From Rhodobacter sp. (GTDB lineage: Bacteria > Pseudomonadota > Alphaproteobacteria > Rhodobacterales > Rhodobacteraceae): 12,508 bases of DNA. This document shows positions 5,598 through 12,508 of the stretch, piece by piece. The stretch is from contig PNND01000352.1 in NCBI GenBank assembly GCA_013824045.1, positions 1 to 12,508 of the forward strand, in the 5' to 3' direction. Position 1 is the first letter of the stretch; every line of letters starts with the position of its first letter. The notes under the pieces were generated by a model. That model saw only the letters and a program-made list of their open reading frames with translations, was not told where the DNA came from and did no database searches. Both the position numbers and the translations under genes were made by a program.

Positions 5598-7310
5598 ATG
5601 GCAATGACCCCGGTTCCGATGAGTGGCGGCAATGCGATGATGGCGCAGATGAAGGGCGCGGTCAGCAATGTGATGCGGATGGGCAACCAGCCCGCGCTGC
5701 GCCGGGCGATGCCTGCGATCCTGATGCTGGGGGTGGCGGTGCTGGCGGTGGGGGGGTGGCTCTTGCTGCGCGAACCCGCGCGGATGGTGCTGTTTCCGGG
5801 GTTGGCCGAGGCGGACAAGGCGCTGGTCATGGATTCGCTGGGATCGGCGGGGATCAATGCCACGATTGACAGCGTTACCGGGCAGGTCGAGGTGCCGTCG
5901 GGCGACTATCACCGGGCACGGATGCAGTTGGCATCGCAGGGGCTGCCGCAATCGCTGCCGGATGCGAATGACGTGCTGACGGAACTGCCGATGGGTGCGA
6001 GCCGGTCTGTCGAAGGGGCGCGGCTGCGGCAGGCGCAGGAGTTGGATCTGGCGCGGTCGATTGCCGAGATTTCGGCGGTGGCGCAGGCGCGGGTGCATCT
6101 GGCGCTGCCGGAGAAATCCGCCTTTCTGCGCGACACGCAACCGCCGAAGGCATCGGTTTTCCTGCAGCTTGCGCCGGGGCGGGTGCTGGAAGCATCGCAG
6201 GTGGAGGCCATCGTGAACCTGGTGTCGACATCGGTGCCGGGCATGGCGCGGGGCGATGTTTCGGTGGTGGATCAGATGGGGCGGCTTTTGTCGCGCGGAT
6301 CGGATGATCCGGCGGCGCAGGTGTCGGACCGGCAGTTGCAGCACCGCCTTGAGGTGGAAACGCTCTATCGCGAGCGGATCGAGGCGCTGCTGACGCCGAT
6401 TGCAGGGGTTGGCAACCTGTCGGTGCAGGTGACGGTGGATATGGATTTCACCCAGAGCCAGATCACCGAGGAACGGGTGGACCCGGCAGCGACGGCGCTG
6501 CGGTCGGAGCAATCGGAACTGGTGGAGAGCAGCGAGCCGCAGGCGCGGGGCATTCCCGGCGCGGTGGCCAATGCGCCGCCCAATCAGGCCGATCTGGTGC
6601 CTGCGGGCGAGGCGACGGGGGCGCTGCCTCTGGCCGGGGCGATCACCAACCGATCCTCGGGGACGACGAAGAATTATGAGGTGAGCCGGACGGTGGAAAC
6701 CACCCAGCCCGCCACGGCGCAAATTACGCGGATCAGTGCTGCCATCCTGATGCGGGCCATCCCCCCGGCCACGCCTGTGGAAGAGGGCGCGCCGCCCGCG
6801 CCGCTGCTGCCGGCCGATCTGAAGGCCGATCTGGAGATGCTGGCGCAATCGGCCATCGGGTTTAACGCAGAACGCGGCGATACGATCACCATCACCGCCC
6901 AGCCCTTCATGGATACGGTGATGGTCGCGGCACCGACCGATCTGTCCTGGATGCCAGAAGTGCTGCGCCAGCTGGGGCTGATCGCGCTGATTGCGATTGT
7001 CGCGCTGGGGATCATCCGGCCCCTGCTGACGCGGGCGAATTTTTCCGGCGAGGCGGCGGCGAGTTCGGGTGGCATGAACCTGAGTGGGCTTGGCGGTGTT
7101 GAAGTGGCGGCGGGCGACAGTCTGGATGATGTGCAGGCCCGGCTGGAGGCGCGGCGGACGCGGCTGGCCAGTGCCGCGCTGGGCGCGAATGTGACGCGTG
7201 AGGAGAAGTTCGCCGTGCTGCGACAGATCGTGGCCGAAGATCCGGGCCGGATCGCCTCGGTCCTGCAGCGGATGATGAAGGATGACATGGACAGGACGCC
7301 GGGGGCGTAA
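5598..7310 (+). CDS. fliF: Flagellar MS-ring protein FliF
   Basis: 570 residues, typical for FliF. The first membrane helix (residues about 40-57, ILMLGVAVLAVGGWLLL) precedes the ring-building motif region (VLFPGLAEADKALVMDSLGS, then VPSGDYHRARMQLASQGLPQ). A long periplasmic part contains RVHLALPEKSAFLRD and KNYEVSRTVETTQPATAQIT. The second membrane helix lies at about 458-476, and the cytoplasmic tail ends with REEKFAVLRQIVAEDPGRIA and VLQRMMKDD, the segment that binds FliG. FliF assembles the MS ring around the export gate in the inner membrane. The ATG at 5598 follows a GAAGGA/AGAG-type site. A strong GC hairpin covers the stop codon (7301-7318). Confidence 0.97.
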   Translation: MAMTPVPMSGGNAMMAQMKGAVSNVMRMGNQPALRRAMPAILMLGVAVLAVGGWLLLREPARMVLFPGLAEADKALVMDSLGSAGINATIDSVTGQVEVPSGDYHRARMQLASQGLPQSLPDANDVLTELPMGASRSVEGARLRQAQELDLARSIAEISAVAQARVHLALPEKSAFLRDTQPPKASVFLQLAPGRVLEASQVEAIVNLVSTSVPGMARGDVSVVDQMGRLLSRGSDDPAAQVSDRQLQHRLEVETLYRERIEALLTPIAGVGNLSVQVTVDMDFTQSQITEERVDPAATALRSEQSELVESSEPQARGIPGAVANAPPNQADLVPAGEATGALPLAGAITNRSSGTTKNYEVSRTVETTQPATAQITRISAAILMRAIPPATPVEEGAPPAPLLPADLKADLEMLAQSAIGFNAERGDTITITAQPFMDTVMVAAPTDLSWMPEVLRQLGLIALIAIVALGIIRPLLTRANFSGEAAASSGGMNLSGLGGVEVAAGDSLDDVQARLEARRTRLASAALGANVTREEKFAVLRQIVAEDPGRIASVLQRMMKDDMDRTPGA

Positions 7311-7318
7311 GCGCCCCC
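7301..7318 (+). repeat. Hairpin straddling the fliF stop codon
   Basis: A perfect 7-bp stem (GGGGGCG at 7301-7307, CGCCCCC at 7312-7318) encloses a TAAG tetraloop that contains the fliF TAA. No T tract follows, so it is not a standard terminator. It may slow ribosome release, mark an RNA processing site, or cause partial termination between fliF and fliG. Confidence 0.6.
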
Positions 7319-7327
7319 TGCCCTGCC

Positions 7328-7349
7328 GCCGAGACTACCTGCCGAGACT
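7328..7349 (+). repeat. Tandem direct repeat in the fliF-fliG gap
   Basis: GCCGAGACT occurs at 7328-7336 and again at 7341-7349, a 13-base period with four bases between copies. It lies between the fliF stop hairpin and the fliG ribosome site (AAGGAG at 7358-7363). Function unknown; it may be a chance duplication. Confidence 0.5.
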
Positions 7350-7370
7350 GACCAAAGAAGGAGCACAACA

Positions 7371-8420
7371 ATGCCCGCGCCGCGCCCTGCCACCGCCACC
7401 GCCCAACTGGCACCGCCGCCCTTGGCGAAGCTGACCGCCATCCAGCGGGCAGCGGTGCTGATGATGCTGTTCGGCGAACGGGCGGCGGCGGCGGTGCTGC
7501 GCAACCTGAGCCCGGCAGAGGTGCAGCAATTGGGGGCTGCGATGTATTCGCTGGGCGATGTGGACCAGTTGACGCTGGAGCATGTGGTAGAGGAGTTTCT
7601 GGTCGGGCTGAACCGCGAGACGGGGCTGAACCACGGCGCGCCGGTCTATATCCGGTCGGTGATGACCGAGGCGCTGGGTGAGGACAAGGCGCAGTCGATC
7701 ATCAGCCGGATCAACCCGTCATCCGCCGAGCGGCCGATTGAAATTCTGGACTGGATGGATGCGAAATCCATCGCGGAACTGATCGTGGATGAACATCCGC
7801 AGATCATCGCGCTGGTCATTGCCTGCCTTGAACATGCGCTGGCGGCCGATGTGCTGACGCTGCTGCCCGAGGGCACCCAGCCCGACATCATCCGCCGCAT
7901 TGCGGACCTGACATCGATCCAGCCCGAGGCGCTGCGCGATCTGGAAGAGGTGATGCAGCGGAAGTTCAAGGCATCGGCCACCACACGCGCCAGCCAGATC
8001 GGCGGCGTGAAGGCGGCGGCGCGGATCATGAATTTCACCCGCACGCAGACCGAGCAGCGGATCATGCGCGAGGTGCGCAAAGAGGACAAGGATCTGATGC
8101 AGTCGATCATGGACAACATGTTCGTCTTCGACAATCTGGAGAAATCCGACGACCGGTCGTTGCAGACCCTGCTGCGCAGCGTGGACAACGAGCAGCTTGT
8201 ACTGGCGCTGAAGGGCACCAGCGAAGGGCTGCGCGACAAGCTATTGGGCTGCATGTCGAGCCGGGCCGCCGCCAACCTGCGCGACGAGATGGAGGCGATG
8301 GGGCCTGTCCGCCTGACCGATGTGCAGGAGGCGCAGAAGACCATTGTGGCCGTGGCGCGCAAGCTTTCGGACGAAGGCGCGATCGTGCTGGCGGGCCGTG
8401 GCGGCGAGCAGATGGTGTAA
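7371..8420 (+). CDS. fliG: Flagellar rotor/switch protein FliG
   Basis: 349 residues. AAGGAG seven bases upstream supports the ATG at 7371. The N-terminal domain (LTAIQRAAVLMMLFGERAAA) binds FliF. The middle domain carries the EHPQ motif (141-144), which binds FliM. The MFVF motif (about 250-253) starts the C-terminal domain, which contains ALKGTSEGLRDK, SSRAAANLRDEMEAMGPVRL and VQEAQKTIVAVARKL. The charged torque-helix residues known from E. coli FliG (Lys, Arg, the acidic pair as Asp-Glu, and the last Arg) are all kept, so a working rotor is expected. A Pro/Ala-rich extension of about 20 residues precedes the first helix. It is separated from fliF by 60 bases that hold a hairpin and a short direct repeat, and is followed by fliH after three bases. 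Confidence 0.97.
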   Translation: MPAPRPATATAQLAPPPLAKLTAIQRAAVLMMLFGERAAAAVLRNLSPAEVQQLGAAMYSLGDVDQLTLEHVVEEFLVGLNRETGLNHGAPVYIRSVMTEALGEDKAQSIISRINPSSAERPIEILDWMDAKSIAELIVDEHPQIIALVIACLEHALAADVLTLLPEGTQPDIIRRIADLTSIQPEALRDLEEVMQRKFKASATTRASQIGGVKAAARIMNFTRTQTEQRIMREVRKEDKDLMQSIMDNMFVFDNLEKSDDRSLQTLLRSVDNEQLVLALKGTSEGLRDKLLGCMSSRAAANLRDEMEAMGPVRLTDVQEAQKTIVAVARKLSDEGAIVLAGRGGEQMV

Positions 8421-8423
8421 GCG

Positions 8424-9182
8424 ATGAGCACAGGGGAAAGCCCACGGATGGGAACGGCCGAGGTGATGGCGCTGATCCGCGCGTCGTCGCAAAAGGGGTT
8501 TACCGGAGCGGTTCCAATGGCACCGCAGGATGCCACTTTCCGCCGCGCGCGGCTGGAGGAGGTGCGGCGCGTCGATCCGGCGGGGGTGCTGCTGGAGGAT
8601 GAAGACGCCCTGTCGGACGCAGTGCTAGCGGGCGAGGTGCTGGGAGCAGATGCGGTGGAGATGGCCCCTGCCCCGGTGGTGGAAGATCCCGCGCGGCGTT
8701 TGGCCGAGGCGCGGGGCGAGGGCTATGCCGCAGGCCGTGCCGACGGGTTGGAGGAAGGCCGGATCGAGGGGCGGGCAGCGGCGCTGACCGAGGCGGAGGC
8801 GGGGCTGGTGCCGGCGCGCGATGCCTTTGTCGCCGCGCTGGCCGGGCTGACGGGCGGGCCGGATCTGGCCGACAAGATTGCTGCGGTGATGGCGGCGGCC
8901 GTGCGGCGGCTGGCCGCCGAAAGGGCGGGGCAGATGATCGATGCGCTGCCCGCAGCCTTTGCCGCGCGGGTGGAGGCGATGGCCGACCGCGTGGCGCAGG
9001 GGGTGCGGGCGGTTTCCGTGCGGCTGAACCCCGACGATCTGGCCGTGATCACACCGCATCTGGCCGGGCTGGAGGTGACGGGCGCGGCGGAACTGGTCGC
9101 CGATGCGCGGCTGGCGCGAGGCGATGTAGAGGTGCGGGCGGAAGGCATCCGGCTGGCCGATCTGCTGGAGGCGGGTGTATGA
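8424..9182 (+). CDS. fliH: Flagellar export ATPase regulator FliH
   Basis: 252 residues. Recognised by position between fliG and fliI and by the family layout. A variable N-terminal half includes VDPAGVLLEDEDALSDAVLA. A Gly-rich helix, LAEARGEGYAAGRADGLEEG and its continuation RIEGRAAALTEAEAG, carries the small-residue repeat pattern typical of FliH. A C-terminal globular part (ADKIAAVMAAAVRRLAAERA, then VSVRLNPDDLAVITPHL) resembles the V-ATPase E-subunit-like end. FliH dimers hold FliI inactive in the cytoplasm and tether it to FliN at the C ring. It starts three bases after the fliG stop and overlaps fliI by four bases, so translation is coupled. The sequence is divergent, as is usual for this family. 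Confidence 0.9.
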   Translation: MSTGESPRMGTAEVMALIRASSQKGFTGAVPMAPQDATFRRARLEEVRRVDPAGVLLEDEDALSDAVLAGEVLGADAVEMAPAPVVEDPARRLAEARGEGYAAGRADGLEEGRIEGRAAALTEAEAGLVPARDAFVAALAGLTGGPDLADKIAAVMAAAVRRLAAERAGQMIDALPAAFAARVEAMADRVAQGVRAVSVRLNPDDLAVITPHLAGLEVTGAAELVADARLARGDVEVRAEGIRLADLLEAGV

Positions 9183-10510
9183 GCCTGATGGACCGGATCG
9201 GCGCAGAGGTGGCGCGGCAGGTGGCCGTGCCCGCGCTGCGGATCGAGGGGCGGGTGCTGCGCTATGACGGGCTGATCTTGGAGGCGACGGGTTTCCCGGC
9301 CAGCCCCGGCACGCTTTGCGAGATCGCCACGGAAAGCGGCGATGTGGTGCAGGGCGAAGTGATCGGCTTTGCGAATGGCCATGTGCTTATGTTTCTTAAC
9401 CAGCCCGGCGCGGGGATCATTGCCGGCGCGAAAGTGCGCGTGATCGACGGCGGGCAGGCGGCGGAGGTGGGCGAAGCGCTGCTGGGCCGGGTGGTGGATG
9501 CCGAGGGGCATCCGCTGGACGGATTGCCGGTGCCCCGCTGTGACGCGACATGGCCGCTGGCCGGGCGGTTGATGAACCCGCTGGCGCGGACGCCGGTGGA
9601 TCGTCCGCTGGATGTGGGGGTGCGGATCATCAATGCCGCGCTGACCGTGGGGCGCGGGCAGCGCGTGGGGATCATCGCGGGGTCGGGCGTCGGCAAATCG
9701 GTGCTGATGGAGATGATGGCGCGTTACACCGAGGCGGATGTCATCGTCGTGGGCCTGATCGGCGAACGGGCGCGGGAAGTGGGGGCCTTTGTGCGCAGCG
9801 TGATGCAGGGCGAGGCGGCCAAGCGCATCTGCATGGTGGCCGTGCCGGCCGACCGGTCGCCGCTGTTGCGGCTGCGCGCGGCGCGGCGGGCGACGGCGAT
9901 TGCCGAGCATTTCCGCGCGCAAGGCAAGCAGGTGCTGCTGATCATCGACAGCCTGACACGGGTGGCCCATGCGCAGCGCGAGATCGGGCTGGCGCTGGGC
10001 GAACAGCCGACGGCGAAGGGCTATCCGCCCTCGGTCGTGTCGCTGATCCCCGGGCTGATCGAACGCACGGGGCCGGGACTGCCGGGCGAGGGCGCGATCA
10101 CGGCGATTTATACCGTGCTGGCGGATGGGGATGACACGACAAACGACCCAGTGGTGGATACGGCGCGGGCCATTCTGGACGGGCATTTCGTGCTGTCGCG
10201 GCGGCAGACGCAGATGGGGGTTTACCCCGCGCTGGACCTGCCGCAATCGGCCAGCCGGGTGATGGGCGATATTACCGATGCGGCGCATCGGGCGGCGGCG
10301 CAGAAGCTGCGCCGGATGATCACGCTGTATATGGACAACCGCGATCTGATGCTGATGGGCGGCTATGTGCCGGGGCAGGACCCGGACCTGGATGAGGCGA
10401 TCCGGCTATGGCCGCAGATCACCGCATTGATCCGGCAGGGCGCGCATGAACCGGCGGATTTCGCGGCAAGCCGCGAGGCATTGATTGCATTGGCAGGGGG
10501 TGAGGCATGA
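9179..10510 (+). CDS. fliI: Flagellum-specific export ATPase FliI
   Basis: 443 residues, the normal length. Walker A GSGVGKS lies at 168-174. The Walker B strand VLLIIDS has its Asp at about 257 and is followed by LTRVAHAQREIGLALGEQP, the signature of the F1-beta-like export ATPases. IPGLIERTGPG, GDDTTNDPVVDTARAILDGH and LSRRQTQMGVYPALDLPQSA are also classic. FliI hexamers in the cytoplasm hydrolyse ATP to help unfold and load substrates at the FlhA/FlhB gate. The ATG overlaps the fliH stop and its own stop overlaps the fliJ ATG, both in ATGA form. All catalytic residues that I can place are present. Confidence 0.98.
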   Translation: MSLMDRIGAEVARQVAVPALRIEGRVLRYDGLILEATGFPASPGTLCEIATESGDVVQGEVIGFANGHVLMFLNQPGAGIIAGAKVRVIDGGQAAEVGEALLGRVVDAEGHPLDGLPVPRCDATWPLAGRLMNPLARTPVDRPLDVGVRIINAALTVGRGQRVGIIAGSGVGKSVLMEMMARYTEADVIVVGLIGERAREVGAFVRSVMQGEAAKRICMVAVPADRSPLLRLRAARRATAIAEHFRAQGKQVLLIIDSLTRVAHAQREIGLALGEQPTAKGYPPSVVSLIPGLIERTGPGLPGEGAITAIYTVLADGDDTTNDPVVDTARAILDGHFVLSRRQTQMGVYPALDLPQSASRVMGDITDAAHRAAAQKLRRMITLYMDNRDLMLMGGYVPGQDPDLDEAIRLWPQITALIRQGAHEPADFAASREALIALAGGEA

Positions 10511-10914
10511 GCGGTTCGTCACGGACGTTGGGGTTGATGGCGCTGAAGGAAAAGGCGCGGATTGCGGGGACGCTGGCGGATCTGCGCACCGTGGTGGCGC
10601 AGAAGGCCGAGGCCGAGCGCATGGTGGAACGCCTGCGCGAGGCCTTGGCCAAGCAGGGGCAGGTGCAGGGCGTGCGGCTGGCGACGGAGATCGCCGCCGA
10701 GCGGAACATGGCCAAGCAGTTGCTTTCCGAGACCGAGCGGCAGCAGGGGCGGCAGGCCGCGCTGGCGGCGCGGATGACCGAGGAACAGGAGCGGCTGGCG
10801 CGGCAGGAGCATCGCCACCAGACGCTGACCGACAAGGCCAAGGTTGCCCGGAAAAGCGAGGTGGAAGAACGGCTTGCACTGCGCGATGCGGCGATGCCCG
10901 CGCGCCGCCGTTAA
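10507..10914 (+). CDS. fliJ: Flagellar export protein FliJ
   Basis: 135 residues, predicted to be almost entirely a two-helix antiparallel coiled coil. It is rich in Arg, Glu, Gln and Ala (AEAERMVERLREALAKQGQV, then AAERNMAKQLLSETERQQGR). No membrane segment or signal peptide. FliJ sits in the centre of the FliI ring like the gamma subunit of F1, links it to FlhA and escorts chaperones. Identification rests on position directly after fliI (4-base overlap), length and coiled-coil composition; the family is poorly conserved in sequence. It is the last gene of the fleT operon: a sigma-54 promoter begins two bases after its TAA. Confidence 0.9.
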   Translation: MSGSSRTLGLMALKEKARIAGTLADLRTVVAQKAEAERMVERLREALAKQGQVQGVRLATEIAAERNMAKQLLSETERQQGRQAALAARMTEEQERLARQEHRHQTLTDKAKVARKSEVEERLALRDAAMPARRR

Positions 10915-10915
10915 G

Positions 10916-10932
10916 GTGGCACCGGATTTGCA
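10916..10932 (+). promoter_or_regulatory. Sigma-54 promoter for fliK-fliL
   Basis: The site reads TGGCACCGGATTTGCA, with GG at 10918-10919 and GC at 10930-10931. Both the TGGCAC and TTGCA halves are perfect. The predicted start is near 10943, giving a 36-base leader before the fliK ATG. It makes fliK onward a separate transcript from the fleT operon. Confidence 0.85.
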
Positions 10933-10978
10933 AGGACGGCTGCGGGTGACCCCCGATTGACGCGAGGACCGACATCAG

Positions 10979-12307
10979 ATGACGATGCCCGACACCATTG
11001 CCCTTCCGCGCGCCCCGGCTGTAACCGAGGCCGCTGCTGCGCCGCGCCCCGCGGCTGCGGCTGCGCCTGCGGCGACTGGGGGTGAGGGGTTTGCCCAGAC
11101 GCTGGCCGATGTGATCGGCCCGGCAGAAGGCGGCAAGGTGGCAGAGGTTGCGGCGGCGGAAGCAGCGCCTGTGGATGGCAAAGCCGAGGTTGAGCCTGTG
11201 ATTGCCAAGGCCGCAGTGGTGCTGGACGATCTGGGGCGGATTGCGGCGCTGTTGCCGATGGCGGTGGCTGGGGCTGAGACTACGGTCGAGGCGCCAGCGG
11301 CGGAGGGGGTTGAGCCCCCGCCTGCGGCAGCGGTGCAGGCCGCACTGGCCGGGGTGCTGCCCAAGGCCGTGGTCGCCCCCGAAGGATCGAACGAAGAGCT
11401 GCCCGGCGAAGAGATGGCCGAGGGCGAGACGGAAGAGACCGATCCACTGGCGGCGCTGGGGCTTGGCCCCATGGCGCAGGTGGCCCCCGCGACCTTGCCT
11501 GTCGAGGGTGAAGGGGAGGAGGCGGTCGGGCAGGCCGTTGCCACCGTGATGGCGCAAGGCGCGATGCAGCCGATGATGGCCGCGCAGGTGAAACCTGCGG
11601 CCCCCCCGGCGCCGCCGATTGGCGCGGCCAAGACCGAGGGCGGGGAGGTCACCGAGACCGATGGAACCGATGCGCCGACAGAGGCGCGTGAGACAGTGCA
11701 GCGCCGGGAAGCGGCGGGCCTGACGCCCTTGGCCGTGCAGGCGGTGGACCGTCAGACCGCGCGGGCGGTGGCGGAGCCGGTGGCCGGTGCTGTGGTGGAA
11801 ACCGTGGCAGCCGCCACTGCACAGACAGGGCAGACCCCGCAGCAGACGGTGCAGGTCACGGCACAAGTGCCTGCTGCGGCAGGCTTTGCCGCCCCTGCCC
11901 CGATCGCGACCGACCGGCCCGGCTGGGAAGGCGCGCTGGCCGACCGGATTGCCGCCGAGCTTTCCGGCGATGGCCAGCAAATGGATCTGGAACTGGCACC
12001 CGAACATCTGGGACGGCTGCGCATCCGGCTGGAGATCACCGATGGCCAGGCGCAGGTGCGTTTCGTGACCGAAACGCCCGAAGCGGCGCGGGTGATCCAG
12101 CAGAACGAACACCGCCTGTCGGACTCGCTGTCGCGGGCCGGTCTGTCGCTGGGCGGGCAGGAAACCACGAGCCGCGACCCGCAGGGCGACCAGCGCCCGG
12201 CCCGAGGCGAGGGGGTTGCTGCGCGTTTTCTTGAGCGGCCTGTCGAAGGGCTGGCCGCCGCAATTCCGGGCCGCGCTGCGCGTGGTCTGGTGAACCTGAT
12301 TGCCTGA
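10979..12307 (+). CDS. fliK: Flagellar hook-length control protein FliK
   Basis: 442 residues. The ATG at 10979 has GAGGA at 10964-10968; an alternative ATG lies two codons later. The first 300 or so residues are low-complexity and rich in Ala, Pro, Glu and Val, as expected for the extended ruler part of FliK. The C-terminal domain (about residues 315-400) is the conserved part: WEGALADRIAAELSGDGQQM, then LELAPEHLGRLRIRLEITDG and VRFVTETPEAARVIQQNEHR, with LSDSLSRAGLSLGG at its end. This domain touches FlhB and switches export from hook to filament subunits. The gene has its own sigma-54 promoter and is followed by fliL after 11 bases. Length and layout are normal. Confidence 0.93.
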   Translation: MTMPDTIALPRAPAVTEAAAAPRPAAAAAPAATGGEGFAQTLADVIGPAEGGKVAEVAAAEAAPVDGKAEVEPVIAKAAVVLDDLGRIAALLPMAVAGAETTVEAPAAEGVEPPPAAAVQAALAGVLPKAVVAPEGSNEELPGEEMAEGETEETDPLAALGLGPMAQVAPATLPVEGEGEEAVGQAVATVMAQGAMQPMMAAQVKPAAPPAPPIGAAKTEGGEVTETDGTDAPTEARETVQRREAAGLTPLAVQAVDRQTARAVAEPVAGAVVETVAAATAQTGQTPQQTVQVTAQVPAAAGFAAPAPIATDRPGWEGALADRIAAELSGDGQQMDLELAPEHLGRLRIRLEITDGQAQVRFVTETPEAARVIQQNEHRLSDSLSRAGLSLGGQETTSRDPQGDQRPARGEGVAARFLERPVEGLAAAIPGRAARGLVNLIA

Positions 12308-12318
12308 GGGAATGAGAG

Positions 12319-12508
12319 ATGAGTGTTGAAGTCGTCGATCCCGCAATGAAACCCGGCAAGATCCGGAAGATGATCGGTTTGCTGGGCAAGCTGATCATCG
12401 CGGCTGTCCTGATCGGGGGCGGCTTTGCGGGGGGGTATGTCTATTTTGCCAAGCCGTTTTCGCCAACGCAGGACATGCTGCGCCTGATTGAGCCGGAAGC
12501 GGCGGCGC
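12319..12508 (+). CDS. fliL: FliL, 5' part only
   Basis: 63 codons are visible before the window ends. The ATG at 12319 follows GAGGGA (12306-12311) by seven bases. The start is hydrophilic, with a basic patch (KPGKIRKMIG). One membrane helix (LIIAAVLIGGGFAGGYVYF) follows, and then the beginning of the periplasmic part. This is the standard FliL N-terminus, and its place after fliK fits the Fla1-type order. FliL rings the stator units and is needed for rotation in R. sphaeroides. It is a second FliL-family gene in this window, distinct from the one at 1153-1641. The periplasmic domain cannot be judged here. Confidence 0.85.
   Translation, partial: MSVEVVDPAMKPGKIRKMIGLLGKLIIAAVLIGGGFAGGYVYFAKPFSPTQDMLRLIEPEAAA

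Noticed and set aside
5490..6848. Long minus-strand open frame (452 codons) opposite fliF
   Set aside because: Its translation is His/Arg/Gln-rich low complexity with no domain, the usual shadow of a GC-rich gene; fliF on the plus strand is unambiguous.
8723..10288. Minus-strand open frame (521 codons) opposite fliH and fliI
   Set aside because: Composition artefact of GC-rich codons; fliI with all ATPase motifs occupies the plus strand.
12283..12304. Possible sigma-54 promoter before fliL (TGGTG with TTGCC)
   Set aside because: The GG to GC offset is 13 bases instead of 12, and the -24 half is poor.
10406..12346. Very long minus-strand open frame (646 codons) opposite fliK and fliJ
   Set aside because: Arg/His/Gly-rich, no motif, no ribosome site; the plus strand carries clear fliI, fliJ and fliK with coupled starts.
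1..12508. tRNA or rRNA genes, CRISPR arrays, insertion sequences, prophage or attachment sites
   Set aside because: No cloverleaf, repeat-spacer array, transposase, integrase or terminal repeats were seen on either strand.

Overview
The window is GC-rich alphaproteobacterial DNA. It carries a compact flagellar cluster whose gene order (fleT-fliE-F-G-H-I-J, then fliK-fliL) matches my recollection of the polar, sigma-54-dependent Fla1 flagellum of Rhodobacter (Cereibacter) sphaeroides and its relatives in the Rhodobacteraceae. The host assignment is an inference from gene order, base composition and protein features; no database search was possible.

Layout. The left end (1-994, minus strand) holds two overlapping genes: a secreted Sel1-repeat protein that runs off the window, and a 144-residue protein whose C-terminal half resembles the nitrile-hydratase-alpha/NHLP fold. 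Divergent to them is a FliL-like single-pass membrane protein (1153-1641, possible MotF). It is followed by a 61-residue unknown ORF with its own sigma-54 promoter. Convergent to that is a minus-strand set of FliS, a FliT-like protein and a small two-helix membrane protein (2821 down to 1853). Next on the minus strand comes an unrecognised 167-residue protein (2998-3501), which may be receiver-like, with a sigma-54 promoter upstream and a hairpin terminator downstream. A regulatory stretch of about 580 bp without a gene separates it from fleT.

From 4084 to 10914 the plus strand carries fleT-fliE-fliF-fliG-fliH-fliI-fliJ behind a very good sigma-54 promoter. fliK and the start of fliL follow behind a second, near-perfect sigma-54 promoter that begins two bases after the fliJ stop.

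How they work together. FleT is an AAA+ sigma-54 activator without a DNA-binding domain; in R. sphaeroides it acts with FleQ. FliE and FliF build the rod junction and MS ring, FliG is the rotor, FliH/I/J form the export ATPase complex, FliK measures the hook and FliL supports the stator. FliS and the FliT-like protein would be export chaperones. The promoter pattern implies that the unknown genes (FliL-like, 61-residue and 167-residue) belong to the flagellar regulon. These are the most interesting part of the window, since the export and rotor genes look ordinary.
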